A stretch of DNA of 64,000 nt from an uncultured Alphaproteobacteria bacterium. Its GTDB lineage: Bacteria > Pseudomonadota > Alphaproteobacteria > Geminicoccales > Geminicoccaceae. The notes under the pieces were generated by a model that did not search any database, was not told where the DNA came from, and worked only from the letters and a program-made list of their open reading frames with translations. The stretch covers positions 62,001-126,000 of the forward strand of contig CALBAK010000006.1 of assembly GCA_937926445.1 (NCBI GenBank), read 5' to 3'. Position 1 is the stretch's first letter, and each line of letters starts with the position of its first letter. Position numbers and translations under genes: made by a program. Of the stretch, positions 27,951 to 38,482 are shown piece by piece.

Positions 27951-29347
27951 CGCAGCTTGTCCCCGATCAGGAACTGCAGCGCCTGATCGAGCCGGATGTG
28001 CTGGCCGGGCTCGCCCGCTCGCAGCCGCCGCGGTGCAAACTCCCGGAAGCGGAAACGACCGCTGGTCCAGTCCTCGGGCTCCGGGAGACCCTCGGGTATC
28101 TCGCCCGGGAACAACACGGTCTCGCGTGCCTCGTCCTTGAGCCTGCCACGGACGCAGGACAGCACCTGGCCTTGGTGTTCCGTCCGGACCACGTCGGTGC
28201 AACGCAGGGCCGCGATCGCCAGGAACTCGGGCTCGAGGCCTTCGAAACGAGCCGCGCGCCCGGCCGGTGCCACCAAGAGCCGCAGGAGTTGCCGCAGGGC
28301 GGCGTGCTGCGAGGGCGCCACGTGATCGGCCTTGCTCGCCGCGAAAAGGAGGCGGTCGATCCGCGGCGCCAAGAGCCGCCCCAAGAGCCCGGTGCGGCCG
28401 TAGCGGAAGCTTTCGCTCACGAGTGCGAGTGCGCGCTGCGTGTCGGCGAACTGAATGGGGCCGAGGTTCAGGCAAGCCAGCAGGTCCACGAGGACGATTT
28501 GCCGATCAAAATGACGAAAATGCTCCTCGTAGAAAGCGCGGACGACCTCCTCGCGGTAGCGCTCGAAGGCCTCAATCACCGCAGCTCGCAGGCTGTTGGG
28601 CCGGGTCGGAGCCGGGGGAAGCGGTGCGAACCGCAAGGCGGGCGAGCCGGCGAGCGGCCCGGGGGCCAGCAGGCGCCCGGGCTGGATCAAGGCCAATCCC
28701 AGCCGACGCTGGCAGTGTCGCAGATAGGCGGTGTAGGCCGCCACCAAGCGATCGATCGCGGCCGCGTCCGGCGGACCCTCCTGGTCCAAGTCGCGCGCGA
28801 TCCTCAGCCAGCCCTCGGCGGCCGCCCGTCGCGGCTCCTCCAGAGCGAGCTCCAGCGCCGTCTCGGAGAACCGCTCGAAGCTCGTCTCGAGGAGAGGAAG
28901 ATCGAGGAGCCACTCGCCGGGATAGTCGACAATCTCGAGCGTGAGCTCCTGAATCGGCTGCAAGGCTCGCAGCCAGTAGTTCGTGGTGCGGAACCGCAGC
29001 CGGAGCCGGAGGTGGGTCAGCCGCTCGGTGGCGGCAGGCCATTCGGGGGCATCTTTAGCGAGTGCGCTCACGTATCTCTCGAAAGGGAAGGGCTCGCCTT
29101 CACCCGGGGGCAGGAGCCTCGCGCCCAAATAGCGGCCCTCGTGCACCGCCTCGAGGAACGGAAGCCCGCGCCCGTCCAGGAGATGATGAACGAGCGCGGT
29201 TGTGAAGACGGTCTTGCCGCTTCGACGAAGCCCGGTGACCGCGAGCCGAAGATGGCGGTCGAGAGCACGGTCGACGAGCTGCCCGACATCGTCGATGAGG
29301 CCGCCGAGCCAGCCCCTTTCGCCGGCTGCGCCGCCGGGCTCGACCAC
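27947..29347 (-). CDS. YcjX-family P-loop NTPase (DUF463)
   Basis: A 466-residue protein with Walker A in LAVTGLRRSGKTVFTTAL near residue 40 and the family motifs VDYPGEWLLDLPLL and QIVLVDLLACLN. C-terminal features are the LLFAASKADHV (TKAD-like guanine-specificity motif) and WTSGRFRFREFAP. It is a predicted GTPase of the DUF463 family that works with the YcjF-like membrane protein encoded next to it. The start is GTG 29347, six bases after the ubiA stop, so ubiA-ycjX-ycjF probably forms one transcript. Confidence 0.88.
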   Translation of the reverse strand: MVEPGGAAGERGWLGGLIDDVGQLVDRALDRHLRLAVTGLRRSGKTVFTTALVHHLLDGRGLPFLEAVHEGRYLGARLLPPGEGEPFPFERYVSALAKDAPEWPAATERLTHLRLRLRFRTTNYWLRALQPIQELTLEIVDYPGEWLLDLPLLETSFERFSETALELALEEPRRAAAEGWLRIARDLDQEGPPDAAAIDRLVAAYTAYLRHCQRRLGLALIQPGRLLAPGPLAGSPALRFAPLPPAPTRPNSLRAAVIEAFERYREEVVRAFYEEHFRHFDRQIVLVDLLACLNLGPIQFADTQRALALVSESFRYGRTGLLGRLLAPRIDRLLFAASKADHVAPSQHAALRQLLRLLVAPAGRAARFEGLEPEFLAIAALRCTDVVRTEHQGQVLSCVRGRLKDEARETVLFPGEIPEGLPEPEDWTSGRFRFREFAPRRLRAGEPGQHIRLDQALQFLIGDKLR

Positions 29348-29353
29348 CGCGGT

Positions 29354-30298
29354 TCAGGGTGCCACCGCAGCCGCACCCGGCCCGACGGGCCAGGGCCCTC
29401 CGGCCAGAAGGGCGGCCACCACGAGGAGACCGGTCAGTCGGTTCATTCGGAACCGGCGGATGCAGTCGCGGGGATCGTCGAGGTCGAGCGCACGGAGTTG
29501 GCGGGCGAGGCTCCAGGCGACCGCCGGCAGGAGGAGCCAGAAACCGAGACCCTTACCGGCGAACCATCCGGCCGCTGCCAGCAGGACGAGCATCGCTCCG
29601 TAGAAGCCGCGGAGCCAACCCGGCGTCGCTTCGCCGAGTCGCAGCGCACTCGAGCGAACGCCGACGAGCCGGTCGTCCTCCTTGTCCTGATGCGCGTAGA
29701 TCGTGTCGTAGCCGATGGTCCAGGCGATACCTGCTGCGTAGAGCAGAAGCGCTGCGAGATCGAGCGTTCCGACGGTAGCGGTGTAGCCCACGAGGACGCC
29801 CCAGTTGAAGGTGACGCCGAGGAAGGCCTGGGGCCACCAGGTGACTCGCTTCATCAATGGATAGACGACGATCAGCGGTACACTGGCGAAGCCCACGAGC
29901 ACGGCGGCCGGTGGCAGCTGGAGGAGCACGAAAAGACCCACGAGGCACTGAACAACGACGAAAGCCAGGGCTTCGGCGACACCCAGGCGGCCCGCCGCGA
30001 GCGGCCGGTTGCGCGTGCGCGCCACCCGACGGTCGAAGTCGCGATCGAAAAGATCGTTGATGGTGCAGCCCGCTCCGCGCATCGCGATCGCGCCGATCGC
30101 GAAGAGAATCGCCAGGATCGGATCGAACGGGATCGGCGCCAGGGCCTGGCCCCACCAGCAGGGCAGCAGCAGGAGCCATGTCCCGATCGGTCGATCCCAG
30201 CGCGCGAGGAGCGCGAGATCGCGCAATCGCGGCGGCAGTCGGACCACCCAGCCGAGCTGCTGATCGGCGACCACGGCCTCGCTCGCTTGCCCCTGCAT
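29354..30298 (-). CDS. ubiA: 4-hydroxybenzoate octaprenyltransferase
   Basis: A 314-residue polytopic membrane enzyme of the UbiA superfamily that attaches the isoprenoid chain to 4-hydroxybenzoate in ubiquinone synthesis. The two aspartate-rich magnesium-diphosphate motifs are clear: NDLFDRDFDRRVARTRNRP near residue 85 and DTIYAHQDKEDD near residue 205. About eight hydrophobic helices surround them. ATG 30298; divergent from rsmE with only 39 bases between starts, so the two promoters overlap. Confidence 0.94.
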   Translation of the reverse strand: MQGQASEAVVADQQLGWVVRLPPRLRDLALLARWDRPIGTWLLLLPCWWGQALAPIPFDPILAILFAIGAIAMRGAGCTINDLFDRDFDRRVARTRNRPLAAGRLGVAEALAFVVVQCLVGLFVLLQLPPAAVLVGFASVPLIVVYPLMKRVTWWPQAFLGVTFNWGVLVGYTATVGTLDLAALLLYAAGIAWTIGYDTIYAHQDKEDDRLVGVRSSALRLGEATPGWLRGFYGAMLVLLAAAGWFAGKGLGFWLLLPAVAWSLARQLRALDLDDPRDCIRRFRMNRLTGLLVVAALLAGGPWPVGPGAAAVAP

Positions 30299-30337
30299 GG
30301 CCGTCCTTCTAGCGTCCGACGCCGGTCAGGCAAAGCG

Positions 30338-31081
30338 ATGCGGCATCACGATCGGGAACCACGTCTCCACCTCGACGCTCCGCTGGAGGAAGGGGCGATC
30401 GTCCAGCTGGAAGCGCAGCAGGCGCACCGGCTCCGCCACGTCTTGCGGCTCGAGCAGGGTGCCACGCTGCGGCTCTTCAACGCGGCGAGTGGCGAGTGGC
30501 GGGCAGAGCTGCTTCGGCTCGACCGGCGCGGTGGCGAAGCGCGCCTCGGCGAACGGCTGCGGGCGCCGGCCGCCGAGCCGGGTCCCCGGCTGGCTGTGGC
30601 GCCGATCCGAGCGAACCGGCTCGACTGGCTCGTCGAGAAGGCCGTGGAGCTCGGCGTCGCCTCTCTGGACCTCGTCGTGACGCGGCGGACGATCGTGCGG
30701 GCCACCCGAAGCGATCGGCTGCTGGCGATCGCGACCGAGGCCGCCGAGCAATGCGGGCGCCTCGGCATTCCCTCCATCAGCGGACCGGTCGAACTCGGCC
30801 CGTGGCTGGCCCGACTTCCCGCCGGCGCGATCGTCGTGGTGGCCGACGAGACCGGCGGCGAGCCTCCGCTCGCGGCGTTGCGGCGCCTGCCCGACGCCGT
30901 CTTGCTCGTCGGGCCCGAGGGCGGCTTCGCCCCGGAGGAACGACGCCTGCTCGGCGAACGGCCGGGCACGGTTCGGGTCGGTCTGGGGCCGCGGATCCTG
31001 CGCAGCGAAACTGCGGCTCTCTGCATGATGATGGCCGTGCGGCTCGCTCGGGATACGGAAGGATCACTGGCGAACGGATGA
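30338..31081 (+). CDS. rsmE: 16S rRNA (uracil(1498)-N(3))-methyltransferase RsmE
   Basis: A 247-residue SPOUT methyltransferase. An N-terminal PUA-like part (HRLRHVLRLEQGATLRLFN) precedes the knotted domain with RANRLDWLVEKAVELGV, TEAAEQCGRLGIP and the cofactor-binding LLVGPEGGFAPEE...GLGPRILRSETAAL. ATG 30338 was chosen (MRHHDREPRLHLDAPLEEG). A much longer in-frame opening upstream is antisense to ubiA and ycjX and is a GC-rich artefact. Confidence 0.94.
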   Translation: MRHHDREPRLHLDAPLEEGAIVQLEAQQAHRLRHVLRLEQGATLRLFNAASGEWRAELLRLDRRGGEARLGERLRAPAAEPGPRLAVAPIRANRLDWLVEKAVELGVASLDLVVTRRTIVRATRSDRLLAIATEAAEQCGRLGIPSISGPVELGPWLARLPAGAIVVVADETGGEPPLAALRRLPDAVLLVGPEGGFAPEERRLLGERPGTVRVGLGPRILRSETAALCMMMAVRLARDTEGSLANG

Positions 31082-31199
31082 GGATTCGAGGGAGCTGCCG
31101 GGATCGTGTCTCGTTTCGGCTGTGGCCAGCGGCGTGTAGCGAAAGCCTGTGGAGGAGAGAGCCGACAGACTACGGAGACGATTCGGCCGAGACGGGGTC

Positions 31200-33539
31200 T
31201 CAGGAGGAGGCAAAGCCTAGGGTGGCCATCCGGCGAGGTCGGGTGGGCGCCGGCACGGGGCTCGGGTCGGTCGCCGATCTCCGGAGAATGTCTTCGGCGT
31301 CCGCTGGCTCGCCGAGGAGGAAGCCCTGGGCCTCGTCGCATCCCACGTGGCGTAGGAGCTCGAGCTGGTCCGGCCGCTCGACCCCCTCGGCCACGATGGA
31401 GAGGCCTAGGGCATGTCCCAGGCGGACTATCGCATCGACGATCGCGAGGGCCGTCGGGCCCGAACCGAGTTCGTTCGTGAACTGTCGATCGATCTTGAGC
31501 TTGTCGAGCGGGAAGCGTTGAAGGTAGGCGAGAGCGGAATAGCCGGTGCCGAAATCGTCGAGTGCGGTTCGGACGCCGAGCCTCCGCAGGCGCTCGAGCA
31601 CGCGCGTCGTCTGCTCGAAATTGCGGATCAGCACTCCCTCGGTGACCTCGAGCTCGAGAAGGTGCGGGGGAAGTCCGGTCTTCTCGAGAGCGGCTTCGAC
31701 CATGGTCTCCAGCCGTTCGACGACGGGCGGGGTCATGGAGATATTGACCGCGACTGGACAAGGCCGGCCGAGCGCCAGCCAGGACCGGGCCTGCCGGCAG
31801 GCAGCGCGTAGCACCCACTCGGTCAACGGAACGATCAGGCCCGTCTCTTCGGCGACGGACACGAGCTGGGCAGCGGAAACCGAGTGCGGCGACTGTACAT
31901 CGGGCCAACGCAGGAGTGCCTCCCTGGACACGAGCCGATCGTCCTGCAGTCGAAGGATCGGCTGGAACCGGAGGGTCAGGGAACCGCGTTGCAAGGCGAG
32001 CTCGAGCGCGCCGGCCAGGCGATGGCGGAACACCTGCGCTGCGGCGAGCTCGGTGGAGAAGAGCACGATGCTGCCGCGTGCCAGCTCCTTGGCCCGATAG
32101 AGAGCGATGTCGGCATGCCGCAACAGCTCGTCGACATCCCGACCGTGCTCCGGCGCGAGCGCGATGCCGACGCTCGCGCCGACGCGAAGCCGGCCCTCGG
32201 GCAGGACGATGGGTTGGGAGAGCGAGGCCACGAGGCGATCCGCGAGCGCTCGAGCCGCTTCGGGCGCTTCCGTGTCGTTCTGTAGAACCGCGAACTCGTC
32301 GCCTCCGAGGCGCGCGATCACCGCGCCCGGGCCCGCGGCGCGGACAAGCCGGCCGGCCACCGCCAGCAGAAGGCGGTCGCCGACCGGGTGACCGAGGCTG
32401 TCGTTCACTTCCTTGAACCCGTCGAGATCGAGGAGGTGCAGCGCGACCCGGGCGCCCGGCTGCGCGAGTGCAGAATCGAGAAGAGTCCCGAAACGGCTCC
32501 GGTTGGCGAGTCCGGTGAGCGGATCGTGCTCGGCGAGGTGCCGAAGCCGCTCTTCGGCGTTCCGACGTTCGGTGACGTCGAGCGCGATGTGGACTCTGCG
32601 CGCGAGGGAGCCGTCCGCCCGGATCACGTGGCGCGCGGTCGCGATCAGATGACGGCGACTGCCGTCCGGCGCTTCCAGCGTGCACTCGCGGAAGCCCCGA
32701 TCGTCGGGAGGTTCCGTTTGCGTGAAGACGGCCGGGAGGCCGGTCTCCGAGGCGGCTCGGCCGATGGCGTCGGCTTCGGCGACGCCGGTGAGCTCCGTCG
32801 CGTGCCGGTTCACGAGCAGCAAACGCCCCTGCTCGTCGACCGCCGTCACCGCCACGGGCAGCGCGTCGACGAGCGTGCGCAGGCTGCTCTCCGCCTCGCG
32901 AGCGGCGAAGGCCGCTCGATCGGCTTGCTTTCGAGCGTTCCGAGCCTCGCCGACTGCTTTGGCGAGCAACCAGGCGAGCAGAACGCCGCTGAACGCCGCG
33001 AGCCCGAGGCTCGAGATCAGGCCGCTGCGGAGCGTCGCGGAAATCTGGTCCGCGGAAGCCGCAGCGTCCAGAAACGCGTCGTAACTTCGTGCAACTAGAT
33101 CAGCGAGCGGCTCCTCGACCGCTTCGAGCCGCCGACGGACATTCTGGTAGGCACTTTCGTCACCGCTTCTTAGCAAGGCGAGCGCAGGTTCGAGTTCTTT
33201 GAGACGTCGCTCCACCTCGAAGCCGAGTTCGGCGAGCACAGGATCGGCCATGATGCGAGCGCCGTCGGGCTCTCGTACGAGACGTTGCACGGCGAGCAGT
33301 AGGACCTCCACGCGTTCCAGAAAGCTTTCGCGGTCGGGCTCGCCCCGCGCGACGTAGCGTTCCAGCACAGTGAGGAAGCGAAGAAGGTGCGCTTCGGTGC
33401 GGCTCGCGAACCATCCGGCGTGGAGGACGGTCGAAAGATCGAGGTCGCGTTTCTGGCGCAAGCCCAACGCACCGGAGCCCAAAGCAGCCAGAAAGGACAG
33501 AGCGGCCAAGGTGACGATTCCCAGCCGACGTCGGTCCAT
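31200..33539 (-). CDS. Membrane-anchored PAS-GGDEF-EAL cyclic-di-GMP protein
   Basis: A 779-residue protein. The first transmembrane helix (near residues 7-27) and the second (about 172-194, SGLISSLGLAAFSGVLLAWLL) enclose a helical periplasmic sensor of about 145 residues. A PAS domain (about 217-335, LVDALPVAVTAVDEQGRLLLVN) follows. The GGDEF domain has RLGGDEFAVLQ, preceded by DLDGFKEVNDSLGH. The EAL domain has SREALLRW, VAVNISM, TEGVL and DDFGTGYS. Both catalytic signatures look intact, so it could make or hydrolyse cyclic-di-GMP. It is followed after 29 bases... in fact preceded on the same strand by the periplasmic molybdopterin-fold protein at 33569, suggesting one operon. Confidence 0.9.
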   Translation of the reverse strand: MDRRRLGIVTLAALSFLAALGSGALGLRQKRDLDLSTVLHAGWFASRTEAHLLRFLTVLERYVARGEPDRESFLERVEVLLLAVQRLVREPDGARIMADPVLAELGFEVERRLKELEPALALLRSGDESAYQNVRRRLEAVEEPLADLVARSYDAFLDAAASADQISATLRSGLISSLGLAAFSGVLLAWLLAKAVGEARNARKQADRAAFAAREAESSLRTLVDALPVAVTAVDEQGRLLLVNRHATELTGVAEADAIGRAASETGLPAVFTQTEPPDDRGFRECTLEAPDGSRRHLIATARHVIRADGSLARRVHIALDVTERRNAEERLRHLAEHDPLTGLANRSRFGTLLDSALAQPGARVALHLLDLDGFKEVNDSLGHPVGDRLLLAVAGRLVRAAGPGAVIARLGGDEFAVLQNDTEAPEAARALADRLVASLSQPIVLPEGRLRVGASVGIALAPEHGRDVDELLRHADIALYRAKELARGSIVLFSTELAAAQVFRHRLAGALELALQRGSLTLRFQPILRLQDDRLVSREALLRWPDVQSPHSVSAAQLVSVAEETGLIVPLTEWVLRAACRQARSWLALGRPCPVAVNISMTPPVVERLETMVEAALEKTGLPPHLLELEVTEGVLIRNFEQTTRVLERLRRLGVRTALDDFGTGYSALAYLQRFPLDKLKIDRQFTNELGSGPTALAIVDAIVRLGHALGLSIVAEGVERPDQLELLRHVGCDEAQGFLLGEPADAEDILRRSATDPSPVPAPTRPRRMATLGFASS

Positions 33540-33568
33540 CGGCGCCTCGGCCGCCGCACAGCCGACCT

Positions 33569-34069
33569 TCAGCGCACCACGATCGAACGAAGCTGCCAGA
33601 TGGCCCGACCGCGATAAGGCTGATCGCCTGTCTCGGGATGAGTGGCCCAGGGGTAGACCAGCCAGAGCGGCCCGCGCTCGCGGATCGCCATCGGTCGCCC
33701 GTCTCGACGAGTGGCGAGGAGCACCGGAAACCGCTCGAAGTCGGCGATCGGAACGACGACGCGGTAGTCGTCGAGAGCCCTCGCTTCGAGTTCGCTGCCG
33801 CGAGCCTCCACGGCCCGCAGGAGGGCACGGGGGTCGACGCCGGAAAAACGCTGCTCACCTTCCGTCCAGGGGGTCGTGGTGACGAGTTCCTGGAGGCCGA
33901 GCGATTCGAGCATCGCGAGGTCGAAAACGGCCTTCCCGGGCGCGTTGGTCCGGCCGATCGCGCCGCTGATCTCGAGGATCGGCCGGCCCGTGGGCTGCGG
34001 AAGTTGCTCTGCGCGGAGAGGGGACGAAATCGCGAGCAGTGCCGTGAGGACAGCCAGGACGAACCGCAT
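33569..34069 (-). CDS. Exported molybdopterin-oxidoreductase-fold protein (SUOX-like)
   Basis: A 166-residue protein with a signal peptide (FVLAVLTALLAISSPLRAEQ) and a single domain resembling the oxidoreductase molybdopterin-binding fold. Seen motifs are LEISGAIGRTN, FDLAMLESLG, FSGVDPRALLRAVEARG, DDYRVVVPIADF and GPLWLVYPWATHPE. It is much shorter than a full sulfite oxidase, and the conserved molybdenum-ligand cysteine of SUOX is not evident. A ligand-binding or regulatory role is therefore more likely than catalysis. The gene lies 29 bases upstream of the GGDEF-EAL gene. Such pairs recur in proteobacteria; a periplasmic signal feeding cyclic-di-GMP control is an inference. Confidence 0.75.
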   Translation of the reverse strand: MRFVLAVLTALLAISSPLRAEQLPQPTGRPILEISGAIGRTNAPGKAVFDLAMLESLGLQELVTTTPWTEGEQRFSGVDPRALLRAVEARGSELEARALDDYRVVVPIADFERFPVLLATRRDGRPMAIRERGPLWLVYPWATHPETGDQPYRGRAIWQLRSIVVR

Positions 34070-34329
34070 CGACGTGCTCCACTATCACCGAGTCGCGGAC
34101 CGGACCCGCGAACGGCCGCCGTCGCTTTCTACCCGTCGCGCCTCAACAAAAGGTTAACGCCCGGCGCTGCGATTGCGGCCAAAGGTACATTCACAATCGC
34201 AGTTTTTGCGACAATCTGTCACGCGCGGCGGGAGGGCTCCACCCGTATCTTCGACCCGCCGGCCCGAGCCGGAGCCGGCCCCGTGTACGTTCGAGGCCCT
34301 CCGCGGCCCAGCAGGGGATCCGAGACCGC

Positions 34330-35169
34330 ATGATCGCCAGGCTCATTCGCTCGACGGCCGCGCTCGCAGCCTTTCTCTCGACCGGGCCGGCGCTGGCCGC
34401 GGCGCCCACGCCCTGGCAGATGGGCCTGCAGCCCGCCGCGACACCGATCATGGAAAGGATCGCGGGCTTCCACGGCCTGCTGCTCGGCATAATCACCTTC
34501 GTTTGTCTGTTCGTTCTGGCTCTCCTGCTCTACGCTTGTTGGCGGTTCCGTGAGGATCGCAACCCCGTCCCGTCGAAGCAGGCCCACAATACCGCCCTCG
34601 AAATCGTCTGGACGGTGGTTCCCGTGCTCATCTTGGTGATCATCGCCGTTCCGTCCTTCAAGCTTCTGTACTTCCAGGACGTGCTGCCGAAAACGGAGCT
34701 CACGATCAAGGCTATCGGAAAGCAGTGGCTCTGGAGCTACGAATATCCCGACAACGGGAACTTCACCTTCGATGCCCTCGCGCTCGACGACACCGAGTTG
34801 AAGCCGGGTCAGCTCCGGCTGCTGGATACCGACAACATCGTGGTGTTGCCGGCCAAGACCTACGTCAAGGTGCAGGTCACGGCATCGGATGTGCTGCACT
34901 CCTGGACGGTTCCCGCATTCGGCGTGAAGATCGATGCCGTGCCCGGCCGGCTCAACGAAGTATGGCTCTACATCAACGAGCCTGGCACCTATTATGGTCA
35001 GTGCTCGGAGCTCTGCGGTTTGCGCCACGGTTTCATGCCGATCGCGGTGAAGGCCGTGTCGAAGCCTGAATTCGAGGCTTGGGTCGCCGAGGCCCAGAAG
35101 AGGTACGCGAAAGTCGGCGAGGCCACGCGAGTGGCCGCCTTCGCCGACGGTGCCCGACCCACCGAGTGA
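34330..35169 (+). CDS. coxB: Cytochrome c oxidase subunit II
   Basis: A 279-residue protein with a signal peptide (ending near PALAAAP), two transmembrane helices (about residues 48-70 and 90-110) and a periplasmic cupredoxin domain. The CuA ligands are visible: His in SDVLHSW and the CSELCGLRHGFM motif near residue 225 (Cys, Glu, Cys, His, Met). The aromatic electron-entry segment KQWLWSYEYPD is intact. It accepts electrons from cytochrome c. First gene of the oxidase operon, 260 bases downstream of a divergent gene; no promoter in that gap was convincing. Confidence 0.97.
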   Translation: MIARLIRSTAALAAFLSTGPALAAAPTPWQMGLQPAATPIMERIAGFHGLLLGIITFVCLFVLALLLYACWRFREDRNPVPSKQAHNTALEIVWTVVPVLILVIIAVPSFKLLYFQDVLPKTELTIKAIGKQWLWSYEYPDNGNFTFDALALDDTELKPGQLRLLDTDNIVVLPAKTYVKVQVTASDVLHSWTVPAFGVKIDAVPGRLNEVWLYINEPGTYYGQCSELCGLRHGFMPIAVKAVSKPEFEAWVAEAQKRYAKVGEATRVAAFADGARPTE

Positions 35170-35191
35170 ACCCCGAACGGCGATCCGCTAG

Positions 35192-36805
<1,614 letters not shown>

Positions 36806-36820
36806 CGGAGGTCGAGGAGC

Positions 36821-37756
36821 GTGGTGGCTCACCAGCTCGGGCGGAAGGCGGCGGGATATGCTGTCGTTGGCGAGGCCGCTGCGCTCCTCCGCGACCTGGT
36901 CGTCCTGTTCAAGCCGGGCGTCATGCAGCTCGTCCTCTTCACGAGTTTCGTGGCCCTCCTGCTCGCGCCCGGTAGCCTGCATCCGGTTCTAGCGGTCGCT
37001 GTGATGCTCTCCCTCGCGGCAGGCGCAGCGGCGTCGGCGGCGATCAACAATTGGTACGATGCCGACATCGATCGCGTCATGATCCGCACGCGTCGGCGAC
37101 CGACAGCAGCGGGCCGTATCGCTCCGGAGGAGGCGCTTGTTATCGGTATCGTCGTGGCCGCCTTCGCGGTTGCCGTGATGGGTCTCGCCGCAGGGTGGGT
37201 GGCGGGAGCGTTGCTCGCGCTCACGATCGCATTCTACGTCTTCGTCTACACGATGTGGCTGAAGCGGCGGACCCCAAAGAACATCGTGATCGGGGGAGCG
37301 GCCGGCGCACTTCCTCCGGTCGTCGCCTGGGTTGCGGCCTGCGGCACGATCGACGTGCTTCCAGCCGTGATGTTCGTGATCGTCTTCTTGTGGACGCCAC
37401 CGCATTTTTGGGCTCTCGCACTCTATCGTGCCGGAGACTACAGCAGGGTCGGGGTACCGATGCTGCCGCTGGTCGCCGGGCGAGGCGCCACCGGGCGTCA
37501 AATGACTCTGTACGCTGTTTCAACGGTCGCGGCCTCGTTGGTGCCGGTGGTGACGGTCGATCTCGGGCCGTTCTACGGAACGGCGGCTCTCGTGCTCGGT
37601 GGCCGCCTGGTGGCGCAGGCGTGGCGAACCTGGAGGAGCCATTCGGATTTCGCCGCGAATCGGCTGTTCCGCTTTTCGATCGTTTATCTGTTTGGCCTGT
37701 TCGGAGCGATGGCGCTCGACCGCTTGCTCCTCGCATTCCTCGGGATCACATGGTGA
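36821..37756 (+). CDS. ctaB: Protoheme IX farnesyltransferase (heme O synthase)
   Basis: A 311-residue UbiA-superfamily membrane enzyme that adds farnesyl to heme B, giving heme O for the oxidase. The aspartate-rich motifs are NNWYDADIDRVMIRTRRRP and YRAGDYSRVGVPMLP. WTPPHFWALALYR is the CtaB signature. The GTG start follows a GGAGG-like site 15 bases after coxA. Confidence 0.95.
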   Translation: MVAHQLGRKAAGYAVVGEAAALLRDLVVLFKPGVMQLVLFTSFVALLLAPGSLHPVLAVAVMLSLAAGAAASAAINNWYDADIDRVMIRTRRRPTAAGRIAPEEALVIGIVVAAFAVAVMGLAAGWVAGALLALTIAFYVFVYTMWLKRRTPKNIVIGGAAGALPPVVAWVAACGTIDVLPAVMFVIVFLWTPPHFWALALYRAGDYSRVGVPMLPLVAGRGATGRQMTLYAVSTVAASLVPVVTVDLGPFYGTAALVLGGRLVAQAWRTWRSHSDFAANRLFRFSIVYLFGLFGAMALDRLLLAFLGITW

Positions 37757-37761
37757 GGGCG

Positions 37762-37881
37762 ATGAAAGATCCCGAGCGGCGCCGGCTGCGTGCTCGCAAC
37801 CTCGTGGTGGCGGGCGCCCTACTTCTCCTGGTGCTGTTGTTCTACGCGATCACGATCGCGCGCATCGGGAGCAATTTGTAA
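37762..37881 (+). CDS. Small single-helix membrane protein of the cox operon (CoxF-like)
   Basis: A 39-residue protein: a basic N terminus (MKDPERRRLRARN) followed by one hydrophobic helix (LVVAGALLLLVLLFYAITIARI). It lies between ctaB and ctaG and its TAA shares an A with the ctaG ATG (TAATG). Small proteins of this form, often called CoxF, sit here in many alphaproteobacterial oxidase operons; a role in assembly is inferred only. An in-frame GTG at 37753 overlapping the ctaB stop is an alternative start. Confidence 0.75.
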   Translation: MKDPERRRLRARNLVVAGALLLLVLLFYAITIARIGSNL

Positions 37882-38456
37882 TGAGCGTGTCGCGGCGTAA
37901 TCGGGTCACGGCGACAGCGGCTGGCGTGGTTGTGGTCGGTATGCTGGCGCTGACTGCTGCATCCGTACCGCTCTACCGTTTGTTCTGCCAGGTCACTGGT
38001 TACGGTGGCACTACGCAGCGGGCCGAAGCGGCACCCGGCGCGGCAACCGGACGATCCGTGACAGTACTCTTCAACGCCGATGTTGCCCCGGCACTTCCCT
38101 GGCGGTTCCTTCCGAGCCAGAGGAGCGTCGAGGTTCTACCGGGAGAACAGCACCTCGCGTTCTACGAGGCGGAGAACCGCGGCAGCGAGCCCGTAGTTGG
38201 TACCGCGACATTCAACGTGACACCGCACAAGGCCGGGGTCTACTTCCATAAACTCGCGTGCTTCTGCTTCGAGCAACAGACCCTGGACCCCGGACAACGG
38301 GTGGAGTTACCGGTGTCCTTCTTCGTCGATCCGGCTCTGCTAGAGGACCCCGCGACTCGCGAGGTCCGACAAATCACCTTGTCCTACACGTTCTTCATCG
38401 ACCGCGACGCCACGGAGGCGCTCCGCAAGCGCCGGGTCGTCGCGGCGGGCGGCTGA
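37881..38456 (+). CDS. ctaG: Cytochrome c oxidase assembly protein CtaG (Cox11)
   Basis: A 191-residue protein with one N-terminal transmembrane helix (about residues 10-32) and a periplasmic immunoglobulin-like domain. The copper-binding motif HKLACFCFEQQ (Cys-Phe-Cys-Phe) near residue 130 is intact, and NVTPHKAGVYF precedes it. It delivers copper to the CuB site of CoxA. Start ATG 37881, coupled to the small gene upstream. Confidence 0.95.
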   Translation: MSVSRRNRVTATAAGVVVVGMLALTAASVPLYRLFCQVTGYGGTTQRAEAAPGAATGRSVTVLFNADVAPALPWRFLPSQRSVEVLPGEQHLAFYEAENRGSEPVVGTATFNVTPHKAGVYFHKLACFCFEQQTLDPGQRVELPVSFFVDPALLEDPATREVRQITLSYTFFIDRDATEALRKRRVVAAGG

Positions 38457-38482
38457 GCTTTCCATGCAGGAGGCGGGGGAAC

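Noticed and set aside
27854-30337. Long plus-strand opening that joins rsmE in frame
   Set aside because: It runs antisense to ycjF, ycjX and ubiA; only the last 247 codons (RsmE) show family motifs.
34070-34329. Promoter or FNR/oxygen-regulator box upstream of coxB
   Set aside because: No TTGAT-N4-ATCAA or well-spaced -35/-10 pair was found in this 260-base gap.
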